Shown: positions 53,314-64,000 of the stretch, piece by piece
Position numbering within the stretch: position 1 is the first letter of the stretch
How the letters are laid out: each line of letters starts with the position of its first letter
DNA from: Siphonodentalium dalli
Taxonomy: Eukaryota; Mollusca; Scaphopoda; Gadilida; Siphonodentaliidae
Length of the DNA: 64,000 bases
Direction of reading: 5' to 3'
Assembly (NCBI GenBank): GCA_032622095.1
Contig: CP136069.1
Span: 44,494,194 to 44,558,193 of the forward strand
Notes under the pieces: model-generated
Database searches by the model: none
Told to the model about the DNA's origin: nothing
The model's input: only the letters and a program-made list of their open reading frames with translations
Made by a program: the position numbers and the translations under genes

Positions 53314-54855
53314 TATGTGTTAGTGTTTATCCTCCATGCATGTAAGATGGCTCAAATGAATGATGTTCTCAATAATGTCGCTATTTGACACGCTCTTTCA
53401 TATTGTTTTTTCGGGAGATGGACTGTGTCGATTTCATTTTGTCAATATTAATAAAAATAAGTGTAGATATATAGCCTGTCGACACAGACAAGATTGAAAA
53501 AGTTTTTAATAGCATCATTTATTTGTGTGTGAGTGGGATTTCATGCAACAATCGACGGGGGAATGGGTCCGTGGGACGGACCCGCAGCCGGCCTGGCGGA
53601 AACCCTGAGGTAGCACAAGAATCTTACTTATCACTGGAGTCACCACAGGGTTATAAAGTTACTCGGCCATGGTAGCACCTGGACCAGTGCATCTATAACC
53701 GAAAGGTTCCTGCACTGCAATATCTACAGATACAGGTCAACATGTGTACATTTTTAGCCCTGGCTGTTCGTCCAATAAATAAAACATAATTTTTTTCCAT
53801 CTATGCCAAGAGAAAGGAATAGGATATACCAATTTATATAATTTTTGGAAGAATTTTGGAGTGTGTTGTTTGGTGACAAAGAATGATGCAAGCTTAATAA
53901 GGTGAGTAAAATCATTTATTAAGTATAGTATAGGCCTACATGTATAGTCCTCGTAAAAACAAGCTACACGCTATATACTGGTATAATTCATATTATACAA
54001 GCTACATGTAGACGCTACTGTAGTACGGAAAGGCTTCATAAGTTCATAGGATATATCATTTATGAAATGCATCTATATAACGGTATCATTCATTGATAAA
54101 TCCAATTATCGTTAGATATTTTGTGATGCGAGCCAGTGATGTGATGCTCGGTTGTTATCACGGTTTTATTCAAAATTTTTATTATCGAGATATTCACAAT
54201 CAAGGGGAGAAAACTTTTTGGTAATTTTTTAGGCAAGTGGGTTGACACAGGACGTGTTTGCCCCAACAATATCATTATTCATTAATTTATCAGTGGCCTG
54301 GGTTTGCACATGAGCGGGTAGTCGTTTTCTCAATTTCTGATAATAGTGATATATAATTAGCTTTCCCCGACCATTTTATTATGAACACCGCTAGTATGGC
54401 AATATCATACAACTTCACCGTCGTTGCAATGTTTTGAGTTATTCAAAGAAATATGACTAGTATAGTGCTGAAACGGTTGACCTATTTTTGTAGCTGATTA
54501 ACCGTGACGTGTAACCGTATCATAACTGGATATCCGCTATTTTCAACCTATGACTTTACACTCATTATTTACACCATAATATGAACCAATATATCATCAT
54601 AATTTGATTTATTAACTGTATGGCGAATTCAGGTAATGTTTACATAGACATAGCTTGTATTAAATGAATGAAAATCACCAAACACGAACAGTAAACGGCC
54701 ATGTGATGTTGAGTCTGTTGACAAATTGACAGGTGACACAGGTAAACTACAACTCGCAGTGTTTATAAATAGACGCATCATGCTTGACCTGTTTGCATTG
54801 CAGACGCGACTGCTGTCCGACTTGTCGTTCTCGTTTGGGAAGAATATTGCATGAC

Positions 54856-55392
54856 CTATATAAATTTTAGTACATGCAAATCGCAGCAGCTTTTTATTGT
54901 CATTATAGCGATTGCGGGACTGGAGAATATTAGGTCATGTGATTCTTCGGCGATTCGAGTGTCCCAGACATCTGATTTACGCATTTCTTCAGTAGATGTC
55001 AAATGACCAGGCCTTACTCCATTGAAAATGATTGCATTGATCTTTGCCCACGACTCAGTTGCGTCAGTGCACGTGTTCACCGGACATCGGAACATCAAAG
55101 ATGATGGCATGCATCTTTGATATTTAGCCGCCAAAGCCAGACTACTAGTACATGTATGTAACTTGCCATTCATGGAAGACTTTTTATCTCGCACCAGATT
55201 GTGATTTTTAATACACGTAATTTCGACTATACTCCTCAGAGTGATAAAGATTATAGCACAATTGATAAAGTACACGTGTTTAAAACCTACTGTTATCAGT
55301 CTCGTGCTGATTAAGAACCTAATATGTTTGTTTTTGTCGTTGGCATCGCGTGTGTGCAATACATAGCGGTTAACCGGTTTATCGTAGTTCAA
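54856..55392 (-). CDS. Unrecognised 178-codon ORF
   Basis: This is the second longest minus-strand frame without a family. It begins with a stretch resembling random translation and later reads more protein-like (WAKINAIIFNGVRPGHLTST, then EEMRKSDVWDTRIAEESHDL). A GTAAGG donor-like site lies within it at about 55017. It could hold an exon, or be chance. Confidence 0.2.
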   Translation of the reverse strand: MNYDKPVNRYVLHTRDANDKNKHIRFLISTRLITVGFKHVYFINCAIIFITLRSIVEITCIKNHNLVRDKKSSMNGKLHTCTSSLALAAKYQRCMPSSLMFRCPVNTCTDATESWAKINAIIFNGVRPGHLTSTEEMRKSDVWDTRIAEESHDLIFSSPAIAIMTIKSCCDLHVLKFI

Positions 55393-55829
55393 CTGGTTGT
55401 CGACAGTAGCCGGTTGTCAACCGGATATCCGTTTCAGCACTACTCTAGTATGCCTGTTTTTTAGTCAAAAATCACTTTACTAAATAAGGGCATACCACAG
55501 AGAATCACACCACTATAGGAAATAAACCTGCCAGGGTGGGTGGGTAAGTTTGTGGATGGCGGTGCATTCTAACAAAATTCAGCCCAAAAGTTTTTGATGA
55601 TGACGATTGGGAAGTCATGTGAGATTGCTGCTAGTACTTACTATTGTATGTACCAGTAAATTAAAAAAATAAACATAGTTTAACCTATTGCAAGCTAGTG
55701 TAATTTATGTGACCTGTGAGGAAATAATACAGGAAATGAGAAATACCATTGCCCGTTTTGTGTTGTATGACCAAAAAATGTCACTTCCTAAATCCGAAAT
55801 TTCACTTTTTAGGCATCCATTTATTTAAT

Positions 55830-56084
55830 TTAAAATATATAAATATTATAATAAAATACTATATGTGCGGGTTCACAATTTACGTACTGGTCCCTGTTCA
55901 TATATTGGTGATAAACGCGTGTTACAACATCAAGTCGCAAATCGCTGTTCCATATTTCCTCTTTGTTTGGAACAACATCACGTTGAATTCTGGCCATGAC
56001 CTTGTTTACAAAACTCCGTCCTTCACTGATTGAGCTGGAATTTTGTTCACTCGGGTCTAGGTCACGATCAGTATTCGAATTCAC
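55830..56084 (-). CDS. Possible exon of an unidentified gene
   Basis: The frame SFVNKVMARIQRDVVPNKEE, then IWNSDLRLDVVTRVYHQYMN, has protein-like composition and is followed at DQY by a GTAAAT donor. A TTTTTCAG lies upstream at about 56108. In-frame TGA just upstream and the absence of an early ATG leave the 5' border open. Partner exons to the left were not found. I do not recognise the family. Confidence 0.35.
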   Translation of the reverse strand: MNSNTDRDLDPSEQNSSSISEGRSFVNKVMARIQRDVVPNKEEIWNSDLRLDVVTRVYHQYMNRDQYVNCEPAHIVFYYNIYIF

Positions 56085-56180
56085 GAAGAATCCTCATCTC
56101 AAATATGCTGAAAAAGAACACATTAACAACCAATAATATGCTTTTGTCAATAAACTACCAAGTCATCCATAGGCAGAAAA

Positions 56181-56234
56181 ATGGCGATTAAAATATGTGC
56201 GCAGCGTTATCGAGAAAACAAGTGCCCGTCGAGG
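56181..56234 (+). CDS. Possible first coding exon (very tentative)
   Basis: AAAATGGCG is a good start context. The frame MAIKICAQRYRENKCPSR runs into GAGGTAAAAG, a donor-like site. It lies head-to-head with the possible minus-strand exon at 55830-56084, an arrangement that could mean a shared promoter between 56110 and 56180. No downstream exon was recognised. Confidence 0.15.
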
Positions 56235-56449
56235 TAAAAGTAATTGATAATTACAACTACGTAAATTACCTCCCTTTGACCGCGTTTTACAGGAAAATAC
56301 TGCTCATCGCGACACGATTAAATATCGCGTGGTTTTATTTATTTGCGCGCAATCGACATCTCGTTATATATTCAAGTTCAGGCTCCGTGGTTTTAAATTT
56401 TAAGCAGAAATAGTGATCTACTGCAGTGTTTGTATAGTCGTGGTCGTAG

Positions 56450-57060
56450 ACGGTATCCGTTGGGGTGTTCACTTGAAATTTCCAAAAATGCACCACCCCC
56501 GGCCGCCATGAACCATACCGAACTCGATCCAATGTTCTCAAAATACCATTTGCACGCACCCCCCCCCCCCACCCGGTTAGAACTTTTCAACTGGTACCGG
56601 GTACCTCAAACTTTCCAACTGAAATGTCTAATCCTACACTCCAATATATGACAATTTCAGACCAATTTTTTTACCAAAAGTCGAAAAATTTGCTACTGTT
56701 GGTCTAAGAACAAATTTCCCATTATATTTAATTAGCCTATATATGAGGGTATTCGGGTTCAAGCTAAATATCTTAGAAGCAGGTTTTGATGGCGCAAAAT
56801 AATATTTTGTGCTAGTTATCTGTATAAATGAGTGGGCATATTCGAGGGTATCACCCCCCCCCCCCTTTCGGTACGCGGGATTCAGGGTGTTTTGAAGCCG
56901 TACGCGGGATTCATACCCCCGAATTAACTGGTATTCGATCGGGTTCAAGCAAAACATCTTGGACGCAGGTTTTGATGGCGCAAAATAATATTTTGTGCTA
57001 GTTATATGTATGAATGAGTGGGTAGAATAGATTCTTGGGCATATTCGACCACCATGCCAT
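56450..57060. repeat. C-tract-rich repeat with a ~190-bp direct duplication
   Basis: GCAGGTTTTGATGGCGCAAA plus ATAATATTTTGTGCTAGTTA occurs at about 56779 and 56970. C-runs lie at 56560-56569 and 56850-56864. CAACTGGAAATTT-type motifs tie it to the field to the right. Confidence 0.6.
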
Positions 57061-57074
57061 CATAAACAGAGACG

Positions 57075-59165
57075 TGGCGACAGGGGGGGGGGGGGGGGGT
57101 CTCACCCCCCCCCCCAACTTTGGTCAAAATTTTCAACAGTTGGAAATTTCATACCTGCCAAAACATTAGTTGGAAATTTCACACCTATAATAGGTTGAAA
57201 TGTTCTTGTAGTTTGATTTTCAAACAATTTATTGGGGGGGGGGGAATTAATTGTTTTTGGACCAATATTTGCATATTTTCCTATTTTTTTTCAAAATTTT
57301 GGACTGAAATGGTCATCAGTTGGAAATTTCCAACCTCAGGAGGGTGACATGTTGGAAATTTCCAACACTTGGAAATCTTGTGTCATGATCCCTCCCACGT
57401 GGCCAGTCAAAAAATGCTAGTTAATTTAAGAAAACAATATTCTCATACATTTGGTCAACATTGGCATTGGAATTGTAATCAGGTGTAAATTTTCCAACCT
57501 AAGTGGTGTGTCAGGTTTGAAATTCCAACTCTAAGAATGCTTGACGCTAGTCTAGATGCTAGGATTTTGCGATTTTCTTGTTCAGATTAAAAAAAATTCC
57601 CACACCGGGCCGAACCATGGTCGGCCCGGTGTGTCATTGTCTCTCCCCTGTGGCCAATACAAAAATGCTAATAATTTTAACAATATTTTACTACATTTGA
57701 TCAAACTTGTGGTCATCAGTTGGAGAATTTTCCAACCTGAGGCGGAGTATGAGGTTTTAAATTTCCAACACTATATATAGGAAAGCTTTAGGCCAGTCTG
57801 GATGCTAGGATTTGTGATTTTCTTGTTCAAATTTCAAAATTTTCTCACACCGGCCGAACAACGATGGTCAGCTCGGTGTGTCGTGGTCTCTTGCCCGTAG
57901 CCGTGTGCATTTGTATGGAGTTAGACCACTAGATGTTAGGATTTATGCAATGTTTCAGGTTAAAATATTTGAATGTTCTCATACCGGGAATATATAACCA
58001 TGGTTTATGAAGATATAGGATATTAGGCCTAAACACTGAGGTGGAAGGGCGGTGCATGTGCTGGTCTGATTCTGACTCAAGAGGGGGGGGGGGTGCAGTT
58101 GGAAATTCCAAAGGTGGACATCCCCCAACGGAAACCCTCTATATAGCCACATCCCTGATCATAAAGTATAATTTAATGGTATCATAACGGCCTCATAACG
58201 CGACCGGCATCATAATGTGTCTATGTAACTTCTGCTTGTATCTGTCTGATATTAAAACAGTCAATTTGTATGTCATTTATCGCATATTATTTCTTAACAT
58301 GTATTCAGGATTCACCCCCCAAAATTAACTCGTATTCAGGATTCACCCCCCAAAATTAACTCGTATTCGGGATTCAGGGGGGGGGGGGGGGTGATACCCT
58401 CATATTCGACCACCATGCCATCATAAAGTATCATTATAGATTGAATCGTGTACTCTAACCATTGAGTTACTGATCGCCATATAGATATAGGTAGGCCTAT
58501 GTATATTATTAGTTCAAGGTCAATGATTTAGTAGTTTGATTTTCAAACAATTTATTGGGGGATTTAATTGTTTTTGGACCAATATTTGTATATTTTCCTA
58601 TTTTTGGTCAAAAATTTTGACTAAAATGGTCATCAGTTGGAAATTTTCCAACCTTAGGGGGTGACAGGTTGGAAATTTCCAACACTTGGAAAGCTTGTGT
58701 CCTGGTCCCTCCCCCGTGGCCAGTCAAAAACTGCTAGTTAATTTAAGAAAACAATATTGTCATACATTTGGTCAACATTGTCATTGGAATTGTCATCAGT
58801 TGGAAATTTCCCAACCTAAGTGGGGGTGTCAGGTTTGAAATTTCCAACCCTAGGAAGGCTTGAGGCTAGTCTAGATGCTAGGTTTTGCAATGTTCTTGTT
58901 CAGATTTCAAAATCCAAAACTTCTAATTATTTTAACAAAACAATATTATACTATACATTTGGTCAAACTTGTGGACTGAAACGGTCATCAGTTGGAGAAT
59001 TTTCCAACCTGATGGGGAGTATGAGGTTTGAAATTTCCAACACTATAGGAAAGCTTCAGTTGAGGCTTGTCTAGATGCTTGGATTTGCGATTTTCTTGTA
59101 CAGTTTTCAAAATTTTCTCACACTGGGCCGAACAACCATGGTCAGCCAGGTGTGTACTGGTCTCT
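57075..59165 (+). repeat. TTGGAAATTT repeat field, duplicated blocks
   Basis: Blocks 57210-57610 and 58530-58920 are colinear (TTGATTTTCAAACAATTTAT, GGTCATCAGTTGGAAATTT, CCAGTCAAAAA, TTTAAGAAAACAATATT), about 1.32 kb apart. CATGGTCGGCCCGGTGTGTC-like motifs repeat at 57617, 57864 and 59138. TTCCAACnnnnnnGTTGGAA pairs give many small hairpins. Short open frames in it are artefacts of the repeats. Confidence 0.7.
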
Positions 59166-59688
59166 TTGCCCGTATAGCCGTGTGCATTTGTATGGTGGAA
59201 TTATGCAAAATTTGTGGGTTTTTTCTGATTCTGATTCCCTGAATGGACCCCGAGAGGTATGACTAGAAAATAAACTCGTATATTTTACCAAAACATTATA
59301 GAACTTGGTTATAGTAATTAATCCAGTCAACAACAACATAATTTGTATAAAAACCCGATCTGCAGACTATAATTACGTTTTTATGTAAATAAAACAAAGA
59401 CAAAACTGACGATTGTTTATATTATTTGTCTATATATATAAATGCATTACAAAGTGGATTATTCCTGCAAAATTTCTGAATCGAAATGGCAGTTTGATTT
59501 GATGTAAAATGCTAACAAGATAGAGTTGTCCCTCTTGTTATGCTCTGTGCGACCGGCATGCAGCATTGGCGAATGTTGCCGCGAACCGCCCGAAGTTACT
59601 GTTCTAAAAATAGCCCGTTAAACGGTCCCATATTGCTGTATGCAGGGTTATTATCGAAGGAGTGACACGTACCGAAGGGCTGTTTTTT

Positions 59689-59911
59689 TCAATTATTGAC
59701 AGGCTGTTTGGAAATATGCACAGAAGTGTCGTCTGAAGGATCTCGATCTACACAGCTGACGGTGAAGTTAAGAAGCTTATCCGTATAGAGGGTCATAGAG
59801 CCATCGCCCTCCCACTTGTGTCTGTTCATCGCATCAGCGACGCATGGTTCGGCTCTATCGACGAAGCCCCAGCTGGTGGCAACATAGAAATGTTTACCGA
59901 CTAAATGACTA
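59689..59911 (-). CDS. Possible 3'-terminal exon of an unidentified gene
   Basis: The frame HFYVATSWGFVDRAEPCVAD, then AMNRHKWEGDGSMTLYTDKL, then LNFTVSCVDRDPSDDTSVHI ends in TGA. It is preceded by an acceptor-like TTCCACCCAG. Its base composition is richer in GC than the surroundings and the residues look like a folded, perhaps extracellular, domain with two Cys. I do not recognise the family; upstream exons would lie to the right. Confidence 0.35.
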
Positions 59912-60294
59912 CACATACTGGGTGGAATGTGATCATGGAATGATTGGAATCACCATAATACCGTCGAACCCCGTACCACGTGCAAAACCACGTTGAAATA
60001 ATTATGGCCTCGTAAGCTACAGCTTTTCGTCGCTCGTTCTTATCCGAACATCTACAAGATGATAGACATCATCAGAAAAGAGCAATTAGCCTACCAGGAA
60101 GTCACAAGAAAACCATAGTCAGAAATTGTAAAGCCACCAAGATCATATTATTAGCCATAAATATAAATTATAATATAATTATAACATAAACTAGCTTTCA
60201 AATTCCATGTGGGAAATTTGCATACTTCCATATATCAAGGTTTCCCGTTTCTCGTGTTATACATTACATTCTTCAAACTGTCTACTTTATTACA

Positions 60295-60892
60295 CTAGCT
60301 GATGGGCCCGACTTCGTCCGGGCTGTTTCCCATCTGATTTCCGGTGAAAGGCGCGATTTGACCTTGAATTGACAATTTTGAACGTCAAGGTCAGGTCGGG
60401 GTCATGGTTTGACCCGTCCAAAACACTCCCCGGAGAAAAGTAGCCCTAGGTATCAAATTTCGTCGAAATCCGTCCGTTTTACCTGACTTGACCTTTAATT
60501 GACCATTTTGAAGGTCAATGTCATGTCGGAGTCATGATTTGACCCGCCCAAAACACTCCCCCGACAAAAGTACACATAGGTATCAAATTTCGTCGAAATC
60601 CATCCGTTTTACCCGATTGACCTATGATTGACCATATTGAAGGTCATGGTCACGCCGGGGTCACGATTTGACCCGTTCAAAACTCTCCCCGGACAAAAGT
60701 AACCGTAGGTATCAAATTTCGTCGAAATCCGTCCGTTTTACCCAAATTGACCTTAAATTGACTGCTTTAAAGGTCAAGGTCAGGTCGGGTTACTATTTGA
60801 CCCGTCCAAAACACTCCCCGGACAAAGGTTCCCATAGGTATGATTCCATCAAATTTCGTCGAAATCCGTCCGTTTTACCCGATTTGACCTTG
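60295..60892 (-). mobile_element. Helitron-like 3' end with ~128-bp internal tandem array
   Basis: Read on the minus strand it ends in hairpin CCCGGAC-GAA-GTCGGGC, spacer and CTAG followed by T, the same end as at 3852. About four internal units start near 60402, 60531, 60660 and 60785, each with TTTGACCCG, AAAACACTCCCCGG and CAAATTTCGTCGAAATCCGT. The array is cut at 60893 by the duplicated 466-bp block. The 5' end was not found. Confidence 0.75.
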
Positions 60893-61358
60893 AATTCCAT
60901 GAGATGGGTTTAGAAAAACATCTTGAAGACCATATATTACCTTTAACGGTTTATTGCGGATGACTTGATCATATACGAAGTGACAAACAATCATACATCA
61001 ACAAACATACAATACATGCAAGACAAAGATGACAAACATATACATATACATACGGAACACATGCAATACCACTGACACACATGCAACTAATTTATCACAT
61101 CAAACAAGCATATGAATGCACATGCACTGAGATCAAATCAAATAAGGAAACAGATTCAAGTCAAGTGTTTGTTTCCTACTTGCCCTAAATATAGAGCGTT
61201 CAATAAAACTACTTCATAGGATTTAATTTAACTGTTCTCATTTTTTTAAACAATTAAGATTACTTCTTGAAAACCATTTACTACATGTTGTCAGAACATA
61301 GCTTAAATATTTAAAAGCAGTCAAGTTTTAGTTTAGATTTATACCTTTTTTGAACCGC
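60893..61358 (-). repeat. 466-bp direct duplicate, copy 1
   Basis: It is identical by eye to 62455-62920 (offset 1562), from AATTCCATGAGATGGGTTTA to CTTTTTTGAACCGC. The second copy continues directly into sequence that leads to the SGNH-like frame. This one may therefore be a 5'-truncated insertion of the same element's 3' end. Confidence 0.8.
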
Positions 61359-61466
61359 TGTAAATTTTCTTGAATCACTGTAAAATTCTCAAACGATGGA
61401 GACATATTCTACAGCAATAAACATGGTACTGAAATAACTGTTATTTCCTACTATTCTAATTCTTAA

Positions 61467-62097
61467 AGGGGTACTGTACACAGAGATAGGCAATTTTTTT
61501 ATTTACTCCCATTGACATAACTTTCAAGTTAGATTGTGTTCGTGTTATATGAGTTTCGTATAAACCTAATTCAGCGACGAAAATATTGATCTTGGAAATA
61601 AAAATAATACGATTTCAAACTACGCGCCATGTTTTTGACCTTCACCGGAGAAGACGCAGGTTGCATGATGAACCGGAAGTTCAATTAATGCCTGCAATCT
61701 CTTCCATCGAACAATCTCACCCCCTATAAAAATACTTGACGCTTTATGAATCTTGTTTCTTCTCTTTTTTCCAAATTGGTTATAGCGGGACTTCCTTTTG
61801 CATGTAACATGTTTTGTTCGCAACTCAATAATGTTCGTCGTAAACGGCCGTCGATAAAAGACACCCAACATGTGAGATTTCAAGAACGGTAACTCGTACT
61901 GGCATAATTCTCCATTTTATGACTCCAGCCATAAATGATTTTATATTAAATAATTCAATTTTACTTTTGTGGTAGCCTGTTAACCGGAACGTTTTCAGTA
62001 GACATCGTCGACTCAAATACGTTATTTTAAAATATAATATTGATATTAGATCGCAATTGTTACCGGGAATTTATTGAAATTGGCGTACAGTACCCCT
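61467..62097. mobile_element. TTAA-flanked element, AGGGGTACTGTAC ends
   Basis: This 631-bp element has perfect 13-bp inverted termini AGGGGTACTGTAC and GTACAGTACCCCT, with TTAA outside each. It is the only intact copy here. An internal minus-strand frame of 87 codons (61620-61883) is not recognisable. Confidence 0.72.
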
Positions 62098-62454
62098 TTA
62101 AGAGGGTGGGTGGGTGGGTAAATTTTATAACATTTATTGCTGCCACTTCGTAAGGCAGATCAAGACAAAGTAATTTTATTATAGCAATTTAGCGAGCGCG
62201 CCAAAATTGTAACTCACATTGTTAGCCAATGAAAATAGATAACACATATAATGACGTCATGCAACCATGCCTATTATTAGAAAGCATAACCGATGTAATA
62301 GACTTATTTATAGATCACAAATAATGACGTCACGCCAACATGCATATTCATGAGAAGGCGCCACCAATGTAATAGTCTTTTTCATAGAGTTATCTCGCTT
62401 AGATTAATATGAACCCTAGTCACGGAATTACTCGATTTGTAGACAAATAGAATC

Positions 62455-62920
62455 AATTCCATGAGATGGGTTTAGAAAAACATCTTGAAGACCATATATT
62501 ACCTTTAACGGTTTATTGCGGATGACTTGATCATATACGAAGTGACAAACAATCATACATCAACAAACATACAATACATGCAAGACAAAGATGACAAACA
62601 TATACATATACATACGGAACACATGCAATACCACTGACACACATGCAACTAATTTATCACATCAAACAAGCATATGAATGCACATGCACTGAGATCAAAT
62701 CAAATAAGGAAACAGATTCAAGTCAAGTGTTTGTTTCCTACTTGCCCTAAATATAGAGCGTTCAATAAAACTACTTCATAGGATTTAATTTAACTGTTCT
62801 CATTTTTTTAAACAATTAAGATTACTTCTTGAAAACCATTTACTACATGTTGTCAGAACATAGCTTAAATATTTAAAAGCAGTCAAGTTTTAGTTTAGAT
62901 TTATACCTTTTTTGAACCGC
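62455..62920 (-). repeat. 466-bp direct duplicate, copy 2
   Basis: It lies 3' of the SGNH-like frame on the same strand and is probably the 3' UTR end of that element. A possible AATAAA signal was not located with confidence. Confidence 0.78.
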
Positions 62921-63370
62921 CAAGCCATAGGCCACCAAAAAAGGTAAGAACAGGAGGAAAAAACTGAAACATTAAACATGAAGTTGGGAGCAAATTCGGG
63001 CCCCTCTCTCTTCAAATGACCTATGATCGCAATGCCATCAAATGATCACATGCCTCAGCAATTACCTACCAATCTGATAACTAAACATAAACGAACCATA
63101 AAAGTAATGCCACAAACAGACCAATAGTCGCAATGCCACTATTAAAGTTATCATGCCACCACTTTCCTAGTCGATACTTTTAAAGTACTATGTATATAAA
63201 TTGATTTATATCACCATCCATATACTGAAAACTATAATTATAAAATAGTATCCGAATTATAACAGAAATGACACAAACAGACCCACAGTCGCGCTGCCAC
63301 TGCTCAAGTCACTGTCAAGCCTTCTATATTCCGTATATTACATTATATTGATGTTGCTAACTTTAGGAAA

Positions 63371-63909
63371 TTAAGTTAATCTATTCACCACTTGAATCAT
63401 AAGAGATCTCATCCTCCTTGTCCCTTCATAATTCAAATGCAACTTATCCCCTGCATACAAATCTAGAATTGGAGCTCCTTTGGCAATAAATACTCTATAT
63501 GTTTTCAAAAATTCTATACGATATTCTTGGCACAAGTCATTTAACAGATCATTCACAGATATTACTTTTGTACCCAGCTCTAATATGTCTATAGGCCTAG
63601 GTATTATTGATGACATGATGATTTTTGCCCTAGAAACCTTCTTTGAACATTTTATTAGAGATTCAAAGGCTTTTCTAATATCTTCTTCTGAAGATTCTTC
63701 TATGTTATTGGTTCCAACGTGATATATTAATATTATGTGAGAGTAGGGTGATAATTTGTTACCATACAACTTCCCTGACTTCACCAGGAATGCCATCTTT
63801 GAGATATTGATTCCTCTAAATGCTAGGACGTCTAGTGATTTCACGTCAGATACATACTTGCCTATTGAGTCTGTTACCAAAAGAGCTCTAATATCATTGA
63901 ATCTGTCAG
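63371..63909 (-). CDS. SGNH-hydrolase-like domain, probably of a mobile element
   Basis: The frame opens after acceptor TATAATTTCAG and reads ADRFNDIRALLVTDSIGKYV, with VTDS as the nucleophile block. It continues ILIYHVGTNNIEESSEEDIR (GTNN, the Asn block) and LYAGDKLHLNYEGTRRM (DxxH catalytic block), ending in TAA. All three SGNH signature blocks are intact in about 178 residues, the usual domain size. Such esterase-like domains are common in CR1/L2-type LINE ORF1 proteins and in many repetitive invertebrate genes. Enzyme activity is inferred, not shown. The 5' part lies outside the window. Confidence 0.72.
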
Positions 63910-64000
63910 CTGAAATTATAAATATACTGTATTATAATCAAATAACTGCACACATGTGGTTACGCATCTGTTTGGCTATTAAAAATTTATCCTCTATTGT

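Noticed and set aside
57120-57780. ORFs in the TTGGAAATTT field as genes
   Set aside because: The frames consist of repeated short phrases and differ between duplicated blocks by frameshifts.

Overview
The window is AT-rich, intron-bearing, repeat-laden nuclear DNA of a marine-type invertebrate. Spliced exons with GT..AG borders, Helitron-like elements with internal ~120 bp tandem repeats (as in the bivalve 'pearl' type), many palindromic MITEs and LINE 3' fragments all point that way. A lophotrochozoan is my best guess, but nothing here proves the phylum. There are no operons, CRISPR arrays or prokaryotic features.

The one gene I can read completely lies on the minus strand from 47126 down to 32126. 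It is a nuclear receptor of about 656 aa in five coding exons: 47126-46308, 43535-43356, 40504-40044, 35954-35699 and 32382-32126. All splice sites are canonical and all phases join. It has an N-terminal domain, a complete two-zinc-finger DNA-binding domain with P-box CESCKG, an RGGR-containing extension, a hinge and a ligand-binding domain ending in an AF-2 helix. It fits the NR5 (FTZ-F1/HR39) group best, with a divergent FTZ-F1 box. Its introns (2.8, 2.9, 4.1 and 3.3 kb) hold MITEs, a satellite-like array and a LINE fragment, and a hAT-type MITE lies a few bases after its stop codon.

Layout. 1-3852: an old repeat, then three Helitron-like units head to tail, two of them identical 1321-bp copies. 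3853-20400: intergenic DNA with TTAA-flanked MITEs carrying a double hairpin, a hAT MITE inside a tandem repeat, a LINE C-terminal fragment, a perfect 80-bp hairpin and several short tandem arrays. 20400-22620: a ~155-bp tandem array. 22680-32110: a dense MITE field. 32126-47126: the nuclear receptor gene. 47127-56100: its upstream flank, mostly unassigned. 56450-59160: a low-complexity 'TTGGAAATTT' repeat field with C and G tracts. 59689-59916: a possible terminal exon. 60295-62920: a Helitron end with a ~128-bp tandem array, and a 466-bp direct duplication on either side of a TTAA-flanked element. 63371-63909: an SGNH-hydrolase-like exon, probably from a mobile element.

The strongest unusual signals are: (i) palindromic TA-flanked MITEs whose two arms share copy-specific variants; (ii) one hairpin module shared by elements with different termini; (iii) exact Helitron head-to-tail junctions; (iv) transposons sitting right at functional borders of the nuclear receptor gene. 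I found nothing I would call a new biochemical system.
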